Notes: a model not told the origin generated them from the letters alone. 64,000 nt of DNA from Flavobacterium fragile (GCF_023634865.1 NZ_JAMLJN010000005.1:175879-239878); one strand, 5' to 3'; numbered from the stretch's first letter, positions 25,128-34,328 are shown. Program-made: numbers and translations.

Positions 25128-26344
25128 TGTCGTTTAAAACAATTTTTTGGATTCGATTTTCAATTTTTAATCTGATGCTTGTTGCATTATTAGGACTTTT
25201 AATGCGTTATAAAATTCTGTTTGAATTTCCGCTTCTCGATCAAAAAAGTGTACAACACTCGCACTCTCATTTTGCTTTTGCGGGTTGGGTTACACACACT
25301 TTAATGACGTTAATAATTGCCTTTTTACAAAAACACGACACGCTTCACAAAATAACATTTAAAAAATATAATATTATTTTAATTGGGAATTTAATTTGCT
25401 CTTATGTAATGCTGATTTCCTTTATTTTGCAAGGCTATGGCGCAATTTCAATTACTTTTTCAACTCTTTCTATTTTTGTTTCTTATTGGTTTGCTTATGT
25501 ATTCTTTAAAGATTGCAAACAACTTGAAACAAATCCTGTTGCGATAAAATGGTTCAAAGCGGCTTTGTTTTTTAATGTAATTTCGTCTTTAGGAACTTTT
25601 GCTTTGGCTTACATGATGGCCACTAAAAACATTCACCAGAATGAATATTTGGCTTCCATTTATTACTATTTGCATTTTCAATATAATGGTTGGTTTTTCT
25701 TTGCATGTATGGGATTACTATTAGATTATTTAAAAGTAACTTCAAACGATAATCGCATTTATTCACAATCGTTTATTTGGTTATTTTGGTCCTGTATTGT
25801 AGGTTATTTTTTATCTACGCTTTGGTTAGATTTGCCTCTTATAATTTATATTTTAACAGTTATTTCGGCGATTGTTCAAGTTGTAATTTGGTATTTATTG
25901 TTTAAAACTATTTTTAAAGAAAACAAATCCATCTTTTTAGCTCTTCCAAATTATTTGAAATATATAATTATATTTATAAGTTTTGCTTTGAGTGTGAAGT
26001 TTCTGTTGCAATTGGGCTCAACGGTTCCTGCAATTAGTAAATTAGCTTTTGGTTTTAGACCAATTATCATAGCATATTTACACTTGATTTTATTGGCGAT
26101 TATTTCGCTTTTTCTACTGTTTTACATTTATGTAAATGATTTCATTGTGGTGAATAAGAAAACCATTTTAGGACTAGTCTTATTTAGCATTGGTGTTGTA
26201 TTGAATGAAATTGTTTTAGGACTTCAAGGTATTGCATCTTTTAGTTATACTTTAATTCCTAACATTAATGAGGCTTTATTCGGAGTTGCAATATTACTCT
26301 TTGCGAGTATTTTATGGGTCACTTTTTTTGCAAAAAAAGGATAA
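25127..26344 (+). CDS. Polytopic membrane protein of the denitrification island
   Basis: A 405-residue integral membrane protein with about 12 hydrophobic helices. The N-terminal region holds HSHSHFAFAGWVTHTLM, with clustered His, and a mid-region has YYYLHFQYNGWFFFACMG. The His-rich helices recall haem-copper oxidase subunit I or NnrS-like proteins, but I could not match a complete ligand set. It is translationally coupled to the Crp/Fnr regulator. It is likely involved in NO metabolism or haem/copper handling in the membrane; the function remains unassigned. Confidence 0.8.
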   Translation: MSFKTIFWIRFSIFNLMLVALLGLLMRYKILFEFPLLDQKSVQHSHSHFAFAGWVTHTLMTLIIAFLQKHDTLHKITFKKYNIILIGNLICSYVMLISFILQGYGAISITFSTLSIFVSYWFAYVFFKDCKQLETNPVAIKWFKAALFFNVISSLGTFALAYMMATKNIHQNEYLASIYYYLHFQYNGWFFFACMGLLLDYLKVTSNDNRIYSQSFIWLFWSCIVGYFLSTLWLDLPLIIYILTVISAIVQVVIWYLLFKTIFKENKSIFLALPNYLKYIIIFISFALSVKFLLQLGSTVPAISKLAFGFRPIIIAYLHLILLAIISLFLLFYIYVNDFIVVNKKTILGLVLFSIGVVLNEIVLGLQGIASFSYTLIPNINEALFGVAILLFASILWVTFFAKKG

Positions 26345-26430
26345 AAAAGTATTTTTTATGATTCTACGCATAAAATAATCATCAGATTATCAGGTACTTT
26401 GTATTATTAACTTATACAAATTGTACTATT

Positions 26431-26985
26431 ATGAAAAATTATTTTAAGACGTTACTTATCGCTAGTTTATTAATAACGGTGGGATGTAAGCAAGGCGAAG
26501 AAACAGCTTCAGAACCAACATCAGAATCTACGGAAGTGCCTGCTGGAGGACAAGAGAATGTAATAGATGAAAATTCTGCTCCTAACATTGTACAAACCGC
26601 TGCTGGAAGTAAAGATCACACGACTCTGGTTACGGCTGTAAAAGCTGCAGGATTAGTAACTTCATTGAGTAATGCTGGACCATTTACTGTATTTGCACCA
26701 ACCAATGCTGCTTTTGATAAATTACCTGCAGGAACCGTAGAAGGGTTATTAAAACCTGAGAAAAAAGGCGATTTAGAAAACATTTTAGGCTATCATACGT
26801 ATGTAGGTTCGTTGAAAGCAGAATACATGCAAGATGGACAAGAGTTTGATATGGTATTTGGTGGAAAAGTGAAAATCACTAAAAAAGACGGAAAAACATT
26901 CGTAAACGGTTCTGAAATTGTGGCTTCCATTGAAACATCAAACGGAATTATCCATGTAATTGGCGATGTTTTACTTCCAAAATAA
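26431..26985 (+). CDS. Fasciclin-domain lipoprotein
   Basis: A 184-residue lipoprotein (lipobox TVGC, Cys about residue 19), then an acidic Ser/Thr/Glu linker (~20-50), then one FAS1 domain (~55-184). The domain shows DHTTLVTAVKAAGL, GPFTVFAPTNAAFDKLP and the end NGIIHVIGDVLLPK. FAS1 domains mediate adhesion or surface association. It lies downstream of the polytopic gene and ends at a bidirectional terminator. Its place in the nitrous-oxide island is probably positional; a direct role is not evident. Confidence 0.93.
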   Translation: MKNYFKTLLIASLLITVGCKQGEETASEPTSESTEVPAGGQENVIDENSAPNIVQTAAGSKDHTTLVTAVKAAGLVTSLSNAGPFTVFAPTNAAFDKLPAGTVEGLLKPEKKGDLENILGYHTYVGSLKAEYMQDGQEFDMVFGGKVKITKKDGKTFVNGSEIVASIETSNGIIHVIGDVLLPK

Positions 26986-27017
26986 GAAACAATTATTAAT
27001 TCATCTTTTATAAAGGT

Positions 27018-27050
27018 AAAAAGCGTAGACTTCAACAGTTTACGCTTTTT
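27018..27050. terminator. Bidirectional intrinsic terminator
   Basis: AAAAAGCGTA (27018-27027) and TACGCTTTTT (27041-27050) form a perfect stem. It ends the fasciclin gene (plus) and the nos operon (minus), whose last gene stops at 27054. Confidence 0.88.
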
Positions 27051-27053
27051 ATT

Positions 27054-27497
27054 TTAAATACCTCCTAATCGAATTAAGGAACCTAAAACCAGCATTGAAA
27101 TAGCAATCAAAGTTACAACTATGATAAGAATCGAAACGTAATGATATCGTTTAGGTGTAAGTTTTGGAAAAATAAAAAGTTGGGCTGAAATGGCTAATGT
27201 TAAAGAAGTAATAAACAAAATAAGTTTGATAGAAATTACTTTTTCGATTCCATTTGAGAAGGAAAACCATTTGGTAAAAGTAACATCATAATCATACGCC
27301 ATTAAAATTCCTGTAATCACAAGCGTAATTAAAGAAGGCATTCCGATAGGTTCAAACTTATCTTTAAATGTTTTAAGTTTCTCTAAATCTTTAGTTTTGA
27401 TGGCTTCAGGTAAATAGCGAGTCGCTAAAATAAGATGTCCTCCTATCCAAACGGTTGCCGCCAATAAATGAATGATTAATAAAAAATGATGATACAT
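27054..27497 (-). CDS. CopD-like four-helix membrane protein
   Basis: A 147-residue inner-membrane protein with four helices. It begins MYHHFLLIIHLLAATVWIGGHLIL, the pattern of CopD and related haem/copper membrane proteins. Conserved His residues lie in helix 1 and a pair HH at the start. It is the last gene of the nos operon and overlaps the truncated haemoglobin gene by one base. A role in copper supply or quinol-side electron handling fits the context. DUF2269/HemJ-like relatives share this look, so the family call is moderate. Confidence 0.75.
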   Translation of the reverse strand: MYHHFLLIIHLLAATVWIGGHLILATRYLPEAIKTKDLEKLKTFKDKFEPIGMPSLITLVITGILMAYDYDVTFTKWFSFSNGIEKVISIKLILFITSLTLAISAQLFIFPKLTPKRYHYVSILIIVVTLIAISMLVLGSLIRLGGI

Positions 27498-27868
27498 TAC
27501 GCTAACGTTTTATACATAATAACATTGGCAATATTGAGAGCTCTTTCTTTGATTTCGGTAGCTTTTTCGCCTTCGAATAATTCATCAACTGTTGTAGTGA
27601 ATACGATTACCCAATGTTGAAAATGTTCAGGATTCATAGGACATTTACTATGTAAATCTTTGTGTACTTGCATCGGACTTCCGTTGTAATTTCCGGTATA
27701 GAACAAGATGTTTTCCCAAAAATCGTACATTCTAGGCAAATGAGTTTCCCAATTTACCTTGGCAATTTCGGTAAACAGAAAACCGATAACTGCATCAGTT
27801 TTGATTTTATCATAAAAGGTATCGACTAAAAGTTCAATATCCTTTCTATTTCTAATATCTGTTTTCAT
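27497..27868 (-). CDS. Group III truncated haemoglobin
   Basis: A 123-residue globin of the trHbP class. Recognisable parts are the N-terminal IELLVDTFYDKIKTD, the LPRMYDFWENILFYTGNYNGSP segment with distal-pocket Tyr and Trp, and MNPEHFQHWVIVF carrying the proximal His. Such proteins bind NO and O2 and are often linked to nitrosative stress. It is embedded between nosY and the CopD-like gene, so NO scavenging during denitrification is the sensible role. Confidence 0.92.
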   Translation of the reverse strand: MKTDIRNRKDIELLVDTFYDKIKTDAVIGFLFTEIAKVNWETHLPRMYDFWENILFYTGNYNGSPMQVHKDLHSKCPMNPEHFQHWVIVFTTTVDELFEGEKATEIKERALNIANVIMYKTLA

Positions 27869-27891
27869 TTTGTAATTTGATTAAATAACAA

Positions 27892-28659
27892 TTACAAGTC
27901 TTTTTTATTGAATTTTCGCATAGAAATGAAAAACGGAATAATTGCCCACAAACTCAATAGCACAAATGAAACTATTAATCCAACCGAAGTCCCAAAGAAA
28001 TCTTTAAAAATTGCTCCTGTATATCCCATCATGGCAGAAACATCTAAATGCAAAAGAATTTGAATTCGAGCTAAGTCTATTGGACTAAAAGCGGTGATGC
28101 CAACCATCATATTTTCGATTGGATATTCAGCTAATTGGAACAGTAAAAACAAAACCATTCCGTCGAATAATAGTGCGAAATACAACCAAATCATTATCGC
28201 TAAACCAATTCCTTTTGCTTTATCTCGGGTTAAAATCGAACTCAAAAAAGCCAAAGCGACAAAGATGACTGAAATCAAACAACCATTGAGCAACATCATA
28301 AAACCAATACTATCAGGAGAATTGACTAACAACGGAATTCCAGCACCTATAAAAAACGCAAAAACCATTGCCGTTGATAATCCGAAAAACAAACTCAACC
28401 AAATCTTTCTTCTTTTGATGGGTTGACTTAGTAAAAGTTCAATAAATTCGGCGCTGTTGTACAAATAAATTGTAGCGAATAAAATGGAAACCAACGGAAC
28501 TGTGAATAAAATCACATTCAAAATGGTTAGCAATCCTTTTGACGAATTGTCTTCTAATGCAAAAGAACTCCATGATAAAATAGACAAAATCAGCGTGTAA
28601 GCCAAAACGATTTTGTTTCGGATAATGTCAGATAATATGATTTTAATGATTCGGTTCAT
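27892..28659 (-). CDS. nosY: NosY-like ABC transporter permease
   Basis: A 255-residue permease with six hydrophobic helices, starting MNRIIKIILSDIIRNKIVLAYTLILS and having the LLSQPIKRRKIWLSLFFGLS coupling segment typical of the ABC-2/NosY family. It works with NosF and NosD in maturation of the CuZ centre, probably moving a sulphur species or changing NosD shape. The gene overlaps nosF by 17 bp, which points to tight coupling. The name rests on the operon order. Confidence 0.9.
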   Translation of the reverse strand: MNRIIKIILSDIIRNKIVLAYTLILSILSWSSFALEDNSSKGLLTILNVILFTVPLVSILFATIYLYNSAEFIELLLSQPIKRRKIWLSLFFGLSTAMVFAFFIGAGIPLLVNSPDSIGFMMLLNGCLISVIFVALAFLSSILTRDKAKGIGLAIMIWLYFALLFDGMVLFLLFQLAEYPIENMMVGITAFSPIDLARIQILLHLDVSAMMGYTGAIFKDFFGTSVGLIVSFVLLSLWAIIPFFISMRKFNKKDL

Positions 28660-29365
28660 TTTGTTTGTTCTTTAAAATTTTGGCAATCGCTTTTGAGATT
28701 TTCTCTTCGCCAGTAGTCGTTTTTAATTCTTCTACTTTTTGATGAAAATGTACTTTTCCTTCTTGCATAAAAATGATTTCGGTAATTAAATCGTCCAATT
28801 CACTTAGTAAATGCGACGTAATCAAAATCAATTTTCCTTTTTCTTTCTCTTTGATGATTTTTTCTTTTAAAACCTCAGCCGCTAACGGATCTAAACCAGC
28901 GGTGGGTTCGTCTAAAATCAGCACATCTGGATTAAAAAGAAAGGCTAAAACAGCACTTACTTTTTGAGTTGTTCCACCAGATAAAGTGCGCATTTGCTTA
29001 TCGAACATTTTTTCTAATTCGAAAGCGTGTAGCAAATCTTCATCCAAATCATCTGATGAATTTCGAATCTTTTTTATCATTTCGATAATTTGACCAATTG
29101 TCATATTATCGGGATAGCGTCCAATTTGTGGCATATAGCCAATTTTTTCACGATACAAATATTCACCTAAAACAGAATTTCCGTTAAAATGAATCGTACC
29201 CGAATCGGGTAAAACCATTCCCAAAACCGATTTTATCAAAGTGGTTTTTCCACAACCATTCGGACCAATTAAAGCGATACATTCTCCTTTTTTACAAGAA
29301 AGATTGATGTTCTTTAAAACTTCAAATTTTCCAAACTTTTTCTGCAATTCTTTTATCTCAATCAT
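28643..29365 (-). CDS. nosF: NosF ABC transporter ATPase
   Basis: A 240-residue ATPase with Walker A GPNGCGKTT, Q-loop near YMPQIG, signature LSGGTTQKV, Walker B VLILDEPTAGLD and the switch His in LITSHLLSEL. It pairs with NosY in the NosDFY complex needed for CuZ assembly in nitrous-oxide reductase. It overlaps nosD by 4 bp at its start and nosY by 17 bp at its end. Nothing is missing from the catalytic motifs. Confidence 0.93.
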   Translation of the reverse strand: MIEIKELQKKFGKFEVLKNINLSCKKGECIALIGPNGCGKTTLIKSVLGMVLPDSGTIHFNGNSVLGEYLYREKIGYMPQIGRYPDNMTIGQIIEMIKKIRNSSDDLDEDLLHAFELEKMFDKQMRTLSGGTTQKVSAVLAFLFNPDVLILDEPTAGLDPLAAEVLKEKIIKEKEKGKLILITSHLLSELDDLITEIIFMQEGKVHFHQKVEELKTTTGEEKISKAIAKILKNKQNEPNH

Positions 29366-30591
29366 AGTGGCAGTGACTTCATTAAAGGCTTATTATCTAC
29401 AAAATTATCAGGTGTTATACTGGGTAATACTTTTTCAGATTTATCTAACAGTGTTATCATGAAGCTCCGATACAGCAACATGGCAGAAGGCGTATTTTCG
29501 GTAAGTACGGCAAACAAACTCAGTGGATGATACGGAACATCTCCCATTCCATCTTTGTCTAAATCGTAGCCTTCATATTTGTCCCAATAATTGGCATTGA
29601 ACGTGTTTAAAACCAAACTTCCATTGGTACTGATATCGAATGTGTTTTTCAAGAAATTATTATTTACGATTTCGTTTTCCATACAACTCGCTTGGATTTT
29701 CATGCCCCAACCGTTCGATTCGAAACTATTTTTTTCAACTTTGATTCGAGACGTTCCTTCCATGTAAATTCCCGAGGTATTTCGAGCAAAACGATTATTA
29801 AAAATGTAACTATCGGAGATTTCTTTTAGTAACAATCCGTAAGCCGAATCGCCCCAATTTTCCTCAAAATAATTATTAAACATTTTCACGTTTTTAGTAA
29901 ACATAACGGCTACTCCAGCACCATTATTTTTAAAAACATTGGTTATGTAAGCATCATCATTAGAAAACATAAAATGCAATCCGTAACGTATGTTGTTATT
30001 AGCAATATTTCTCCAAATTACGGAATTGGTTACAAATTCGAAATAAATACCGTCTCGATGACCGTCAATTCGATTAGCAATAATTAAAATATCTTTTGAT
30101 TTCCAACAATGAATTCCGTTACCTAATTTTTGCTCTTCTTTTCCGTATGCCTTTAGCGTATTATTTTTAATAATACAGTTTTGAGAATTTTGTAGATATA
30201 TTCCAAAAAAATTATCGTCTAAAACATTATTTTGAATTAAAACATGACTTTTATTGTAAACTTTGATACCGCATGGATCTGTAATAGTTGCATAAGCGCT
30301 TCTAATTACTTTAAAGCCATCAACTACAACACTATCAGCATGTATTGATAAAACTTCATGCTTTTTTTCACCATCTAAAACTGGCAAATCTTTACCTAAA
30401 AAAACAATTTTTTTATCAATTATTATATTTCCTTCTTTGTACCATCCGCCGTGTACAATAAGTGTATCACCCGCTTTAGCTAAAGTAATTCCTCTTTTAA
30501 CAGACTTAATCGCATGTTTTTTACCTACGTGAATAGTGGTAGCTTTTAGAGAAAGTGAAAATAAAAGGAAAATAATTAAGAAATATTTCAT
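29362..30591 (-). CDS. nosD: NosD periplasmic copper-insertion protein
   Basis: A 409-residue exported right-handed beta-helix protein. It has a signal peptide (residues ~1-17, ends LKAT) followed by repeated carbohydrate-binding/CASH-type turns such as NCIIKNNTLKAYG, DILIIANRIDGHRDGIYFEF and SDSYIFNNRFARNTSGIYMEG. NosD binds the NosFY transporter and delivers copper or sulphur to NosZ. It is 6 bp downstream of nosL and overlaps nosF. Length is normal for the family. Confidence 0.93.
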   Translation of the reverse strand: MKYFLIIFLLFSLSLKATTIHVGKKHAIKSVKRGITLAKAGDTLIVHGGWYKEGNIIIDKKIVFLGKDLPVLDGEKKHEVLSIHADSVVVDGFKVIRSAYATITDPCGIKVYNKSHVLIQNNVLDDNFFGIYLQNSQNCIIKNNTLKAYGKEEQKLGNGIHCWKSKDILIIANRIDGHRDGIYFEFVTNSVIWRNIANNNIRYGLHFMFSNDDAYITNVFKNNGAGVAVMFTKNVKMFNNYFEENWGDSAYGLLLKEISDSYIFNNRFARNTSGIYMEGTSRIKVEKNSFESNGWGMKIQASCMENEIVNNNFLKNTFDISTNGSLVLNTFNANYWDKYEGYDLDKDGMGDVPYHPLSLFAVLTENTPSAMLLYRSFMITLLDKSEKVLPSITPDNFVDNKPLMKSLPL

Positions 30592-30597
30592 TTGATT

Positions 30598-31017
30598 TTA
30601 TTTAATTATTTCACTCCAAGATGTTGGATTTGCTTTATATTTTGAAGCTATTTTTTTTACCTCTTCCTCAGTTTTTACAGCAATTATATTGCCGCGCATT
30701 GGGCTATTAATCTCCCCACCTTTCACATAGAAAGCAGTTTCAGCAGGAATCAAAATATTATTTTGGCTAAAATCATGGATATAAAAAGATTGAATATTTG
30801 TTGTTAGATTTTCTTTGTGGTAACTAATCATACAATGCATATCATCAAACTTATAAATTCTTCCTTTGTTAGTAATTAATTCAGCACCAAATTTTCCATC
30901 TGAAATTTTCATTTTACAAAACTCACATGCGTCTGAATTTAACTTAATTGGTTCTGCTTCTTTTGTTACACAAGAAACCGATACTAATAAAATTAAAAAA
31001 TAAGATAACCATTTCAT
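30598..31017 (-). CDS. nosL: NosL copper chaperone lipoprotein
   Basis: A 139-residue lipoprotein (lipobox VSVSC, Cys about residue 16). The Cu(I)-binding motif DACEFCKM, the following SDGKFGAEL and the FDDMHCMISY segment are the NosL hallmarks. It delivers copper to apo-NosZ in the periplasm. Its start codon overlaps the stop of the upstream membrane-protein gene by one base (TAATG). The position between the nosB-like gene and nosD is usual for clade II clusters. Confidence 0.92.
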   Translation of the reverse strand: MKWLSYFLILLVSVSCVTKEAEPIKLNSDACEFCKMKISDGKFGAELITNKGRIYKFDDMHCMISYHKENLTTNIQSFYIHDFSQNNILIPAETAFYVKGGEINSPMRGNIIAVKTEEEVKKIASKYKANPTSWSEIIK

Positions 31018-31601
31018 TATGTTAATTTTTTAAATTTGAATTCTTTTAAAACTATTGCAAATAATATTCCCCCAGCAACTACAAGCATCCAACCACCAAT
31101 ATCTGGTATTGAATAAGCACCAAAATTTAACAATTGCTTATACCCAATTAATGGAGGTTGATATGCCATGCCTGGCACTTTTATAGCGGCATTTGGATCA
31201 AGATTATGTCCATATTCGTAATTCCATCTGTAAAAATCAACTCCTGCAAGAATTACAAAAAGAACAAAAGTTATAAGAAAGCCAAAAACAGCTTTTCTAT
31301 TGTTAATGAATACTAAAATTAGTGAAATAAATGCAAAAATTCCAAAAACATAAGGAAGAACCGTAAATTCAAAAAAATTCTCCGTATGCAAAGTTGCCAT
31401 ACCGATGTAGTGGTTTAATCCATTTATAATATCAACATCACCCCCTATTTTATTTGCATGAAGTTGTAACATTAATCCCTCCGGATATTGAGGAGCATCT
31501 AGTTCAATTCTCCACATGGGTACAAATAAAGAGCCAATAAATAATAATCCTACTAGTACTAACAAAACTTTAGAAAGTATTGTTAAATTATTTTCTTTCA
31601 T
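31017..31601 (-). CDS. NosB-like membrane protein of clade II nos clusters
   Basis: A 194-residue inner-membrane protein with four or five helices. A large first periplasmic loop (~35-75) contains LDAPQYPEGLMLQLHANKIGGDVDIINGLNHYIGM, with clustered His. A second loop holds the YRWNYEYGHNLDP segment. The start at 31601 (MKENNLTI) is chosen over 31616. Clade II nos clusters usually carry a membrane protein gene called nosB directly after nosZ; this one is in that place, but I cannot confirm homology by eye. It follows a terminator behind nosZ. Confidence 0.72.
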   Translation of the reverse strand: MKENNLTILSKVLLVLVGLLFIGSLFVPMWRIELDAPQYPEGLMLQLHANKIGGDVDIINGLNHYIGMATLHTENFFEFTVLPYVFGIFAFISLILVFINNRKAVFGFLITFVLFVILAGVDFYRWNYEYGHNLDPNAAIKVPGMAYQPPLIGYKQLLNFGAYSIPDIGGWMLVVAGGILFAIVLKEFKFKKLT

Positions 31602-31734
31602 GATTTCTGTTTTCATGTTAAAATTATATATTGTTTAAAATAAATTATCGTAAGTTTTTCTTACAAAAAGAAAAACAATAATGATTTTTAATTATAGTTT
31701 TTAAGTGAAGATTTTTGTTTTATTGGAAGAAAAA

Positions 31735-31758
31735 TTAGGGAGCATTACTGCTCCCTAA
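31735..31758 (-). terminator. Intrinsic terminator behind nosZ
   Basis: TTAGGGAGC and GCTCCCTAA form a perfect 9-bp stem with a 6-nt loop. Read leftward it is followed by a T-run. It begins about 6 bp after the nosZ stop, so the abundant nosZ message can end here while some transcription reads on to nosB-nosY. Confidence 0.85.
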
Positions 31759-31763
31759 AAAAT

Positions 31764-33749
31764 TTATTTTGTTGAAGAAGCTGGTAAATTTGTACCTAAG
31801 CTATAACTAATTGGCACATTACTTCCAGCAGGAGAAACTCTAATGTATCCTGACATTTCTTGGTGTAATGCACTACAGAAATCTGTACAGTAAAATGGAA
31901 CAATACCAACTTTTGATGGTTTCCAATTTAAAGTTGCTGTTTCACCTGGCATAATTAGTAATTCAGCGGTTTGTGCTCTTCTAATTGAGAATCCATGAGG
32001 AACATCCCAATCTTGTTCAAGGTTTGTAATGTGGAAATAAACATCATCTCCGACTTTGATTCCTTCAATATTATCTGGTGAAAAATGTGAACGTACCATA
32101 GTCATGTAAACATGTACTTTGTTCCCTTCTCTTACCACTTTTGTTTCTTTTTCACCTTTAGCTACTCTTGGGTGATTATTTTTCTTAATATCGTAAATTT
32201 TTAATTGTCCGTTATTTCGAATCAAATCAGCAGGAGCCGCTTGTGCATAGTGTGGTTCTCCAATAGTTGGGAAATCTAATAATAGCTTCATTTTATCTCC
32301 GCTAATATCATACAATTGAGCCGATTGTGTTAACTCAGGACCTGTAGGCAAATAACGGTCTTTAGTAATTTTGTTATACGCCACCAAGTATTTACCAAAT
32401 GGTTTTTTACTATCTCCACCTGGAATCATTAAGTGACCAACAGAATAATAAGTAGGAACTCTATCTAAAACTTTTAATGTTTTGATATCCCATTTCACTA
32501 CTTCAGAAGATACGAAGAATGTGGTATAGGCATTTCCTTTTCCATCAAACTCAGTATGTAAAGGTCCTAATCCTGGTTTTTGAACTTCTCCATGAAGAAC
32601 AGAGTTGTATTTTAAAACTGGAATTCCCTCATAATCACCTTCATAATCTTTTTTACCAATAGCTTTTACCATTTTATCAAAGCTAAATACTGGAATTAAT
32701 GCTGCTAATTTACCAGAACCCACTATGTATTCACCTGTTGGGTCAACATCACACCCATGAGGTGATTTTGGACATGGCATTAAATAACAAATATCTTTCA
32801 TTGCCATAGCGTCTAAAACTAAAACTTCATCTTTAATTACTGAAGTTCCTGTATGCGTTTCGTCATTCCATGTGTTATGTGCATATTTTGTTTTTTCAAT
32901 TTTACCTTTACCAGCTTTGATATATTCTTCAGCTTTTTTCCAATTGACAGCCATGATAAAATCTTTATCATTTTGAGAAGCATTTACTTCTAAAAGGGTA
33001 TTTGCTTGTTCAGAATTGTAACAAGTGAAGAAAAACCATCCATGAGATTTTCCTTTACCAGCATGGGAAAGGTCAAAATTCACACCTGGTAAACGTAATT
33101 GGAAAGATAAATCCATTTTACCAGATTCTTTATCTACTTTAATAAAACTGATGTGAGCTTTAAAATTTTCTTTATACGTATTAATTGGCACATCTCCTTT
33201 ATCGTAATCCCCAGGTACACCAAAACGAGTTCCAGCAACTACATATTCTGTATTTTCAGTAATAAAAGGTGAAGAGTGGTTACCAGCAGAGTTTGGTAAC
33301 TCAATAATTTCTGAAGTTTTAAAACGTTTTAAATCAACTCTTGCGATACGTGGTGTGTTGTTTGCATTAGCAAATATCCATCTACCATCAACTTCACCGT
33401 TAGTTTGAGATAACTCTAAGTGATGTTGATCATCCCAAGGAATAAAACCTTCTGATGTGTTTAACATTGGTTTTGTTTCTTCACTAAAACCCCATCCACT
33501 TTCAGGATCTACCGAGAAGATAGGAACAACTTTCATCATTCTACCGCTTGGAAGTCCATAAACACTCATTTGACCACTAAAACCACCAGATACGAAATTA
33601 TAAAATTCATCGTATTTACCAGGAGCTACATAAACACGTTGAGCAGCATCACCACTCACGGCATCCCCTGAATTTTTTGGTTTACAAGAAGAAACCAAGG
33701 CACTTCCTAATGCAATTACTAAAATTGCTTGTACAAATTTATTTTTCAT
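31764..33749 (-). CDS. nosZ: Nitrous-oxide reductase, clade II (Sec-exported)
   Basis: A 661-residue periplasmic multicopper enzyme that reduces N2O to N2. The start was set at the ATG at 33749, giving a Sec/lipoprotein signal (MKNKFVQAILVIALGSALVSSC) and no twin Arg; this is the mark of clade II NosZ. The propeller domain carries the CuZ histidines, beginning with WDDQHHLELS. The C-terminal cupredoxin domain holds the CuA ligands in FYCTDFCSALHQEM (C-x3-C-x3-H-x2-M). It follows a cytochrome c gene and an Fnr-type promoter. All key ligands examined are intact. Confidence 0.96.
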   Translation of the reverse strand: MKNKFVQAILVIALGSALVSSCKPKNSGDAVSGDAAQRVYVAPGKYDEFYNFVSGGFSGQMSVYGLPSGRMMKVVPIFSVDPESGWGFSEETKPMLNTSEGFIPWDDQHHLELSQTNGEVDGRWIFANANNTPRIARVDLKRFKTSEIIELPNSAGNHSSPFITENTEYVVAGTRFGVPGDYDKGDVPINTYKENFKAHISFIKVDKESGKMDLSFQLRLPGVNFDLSHAGKGKSHGWFFFTCYNSEQANTLLEVNASQNDKDFIMAVNWKKAEEYIKAGKGKIEKTKYAHNTWNDETHTGTSVIKDEVLVLDAMAMKDICYLMPCPKSPHGCDVDPTGEYIVGSGKLAALIPVFSFDKMVKAIGKKDYEGDYEGIPVLKYNSVLHGEVQKPGLGPLHTEFDGKGNAYTTFFVSSEVVKWDIKTLKVLDRVPTYYSVGHLMIPGGDSKKPFGKYLVAYNKITKDRYLPTGPELTQSAQLYDISGDKMKLLLDFPTIGEPHYAQAAPADLIRNNGQLKIYDIKKNNHPRVAKGEKETKVVREGNKVHVYMTMVRSHFSPDNIEGIKVGDDVYFHITNLEQDWDVPHGFSIRRAQTAELLIMPGETATLNWKPSKVGIVPFYCTDFCSALHQEMSGYIRVSPAGSNVPISYSLGTNLPASSTK

Positions 33750-33810
33750 GATATATGTAGTTAAATTAAGGTATCGTATTACTTTCACTTAACACAATAC
33801 CCTTTTATGT

Positions 33811-34293
33811 TTATTTCACACCGTCATTTTTACGCATATACTCAAGAATTCCTCTAGCTTCGTCATCAGAAACACCTTGATTAGGCATACGAACCAAACA
33901 AATTTCCAATTGCGCTTGTACTTCAGGATCTTTGTCAATCATTGGATCAGGATTAGTAATGAAGTTCATAATCCATTGTGGTGTTCTTCTTTCAGTTACA
34001 CCTTTCCATCCTGGCCCTACTAATTTTTCATCTGTTGTTTTGTGACATGATGCACATTTTACACCTGCTACTTCTTCCCCTTTTGTAGCCATAGCTTGAT
34101 CTAATGTTGCACCTAATTCAACTGTGTCGTATTTTCCTTCACCACGTTTTGGATCATACGAAGCCGGATCAGCGGCAGCTTCTGTTGTTGCTTCACCTCC
34201 ACCAGGCTGATAATTATCTTCAGCAGATGCTTCTTTTTTACCACATGCTACAGCTAAAGCAAGAGATAAAACAAGTAAAATTGATTTGTTCAT
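33811..34293 (-). CDS. Monohaem c-type cytochrome lipoprotein, first gene of nos operon
   Basis: A 160-residue lipoprotein (lipobox LAVAC, Cys about residue 17) with an acidic Ala/Glu/Gly-rich linker (~18-60) and one class I haem domain. The haem-binding site is CASCH, and the distal Met is likely the one in VRMPNQGVSDDEA. It is the probable electron donor to NosZ, encoded 61 bp upstream of it. The operon promoter with the Fnr-type box lies immediately upstream. Confidence 0.93.
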   Translation of the reverse strand: MNKSILLVLSLALAVACGKKEASAEDNYQPGGGEATTEAAADPASYDPKRGEGKYDTVELGATLDQAMATKGEEVAGVKCASCHKTTDEKLVGPGWKGVTERRTPQWIMNFITNPDPMIDKDPEVQAQLEICLVRMPNQGVSDDEARGILEYMRKNDGVK

Positions 34294-34320
34294 GATATTT
34301 AATTATTAAAATTATTAGGA

Positions 34321-34328
34321 CAAATTTC
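34321..34328 (-). promoter_or_regulatory. -7 element of the nos operon
   Basis: The minus strand reads GAAATTTG followed by TCC, a 7 of 8 match to TAnnTTTG. It shares the AAATTTGTCC core with the RIC promoter, at the same distance from the Fnr-type box. Confidence 0.55.

Noticed and set aside
26375..26390. ATAATC-ATCA-GATTAT palindrome upstream of the fasciclin gene as an Fnr box
   Set aside because: The half-sites are in the reverse order to the Fnr motif and the spacing to the possible -7 box is about 18 bp, unlike the other three sites.
31674..31692. Fnr-like sequence upstream of the nosB-like gene
   Set aside because: It can only be aligned with a shifted spacer and several mismatches; not comparable with the three good sites.
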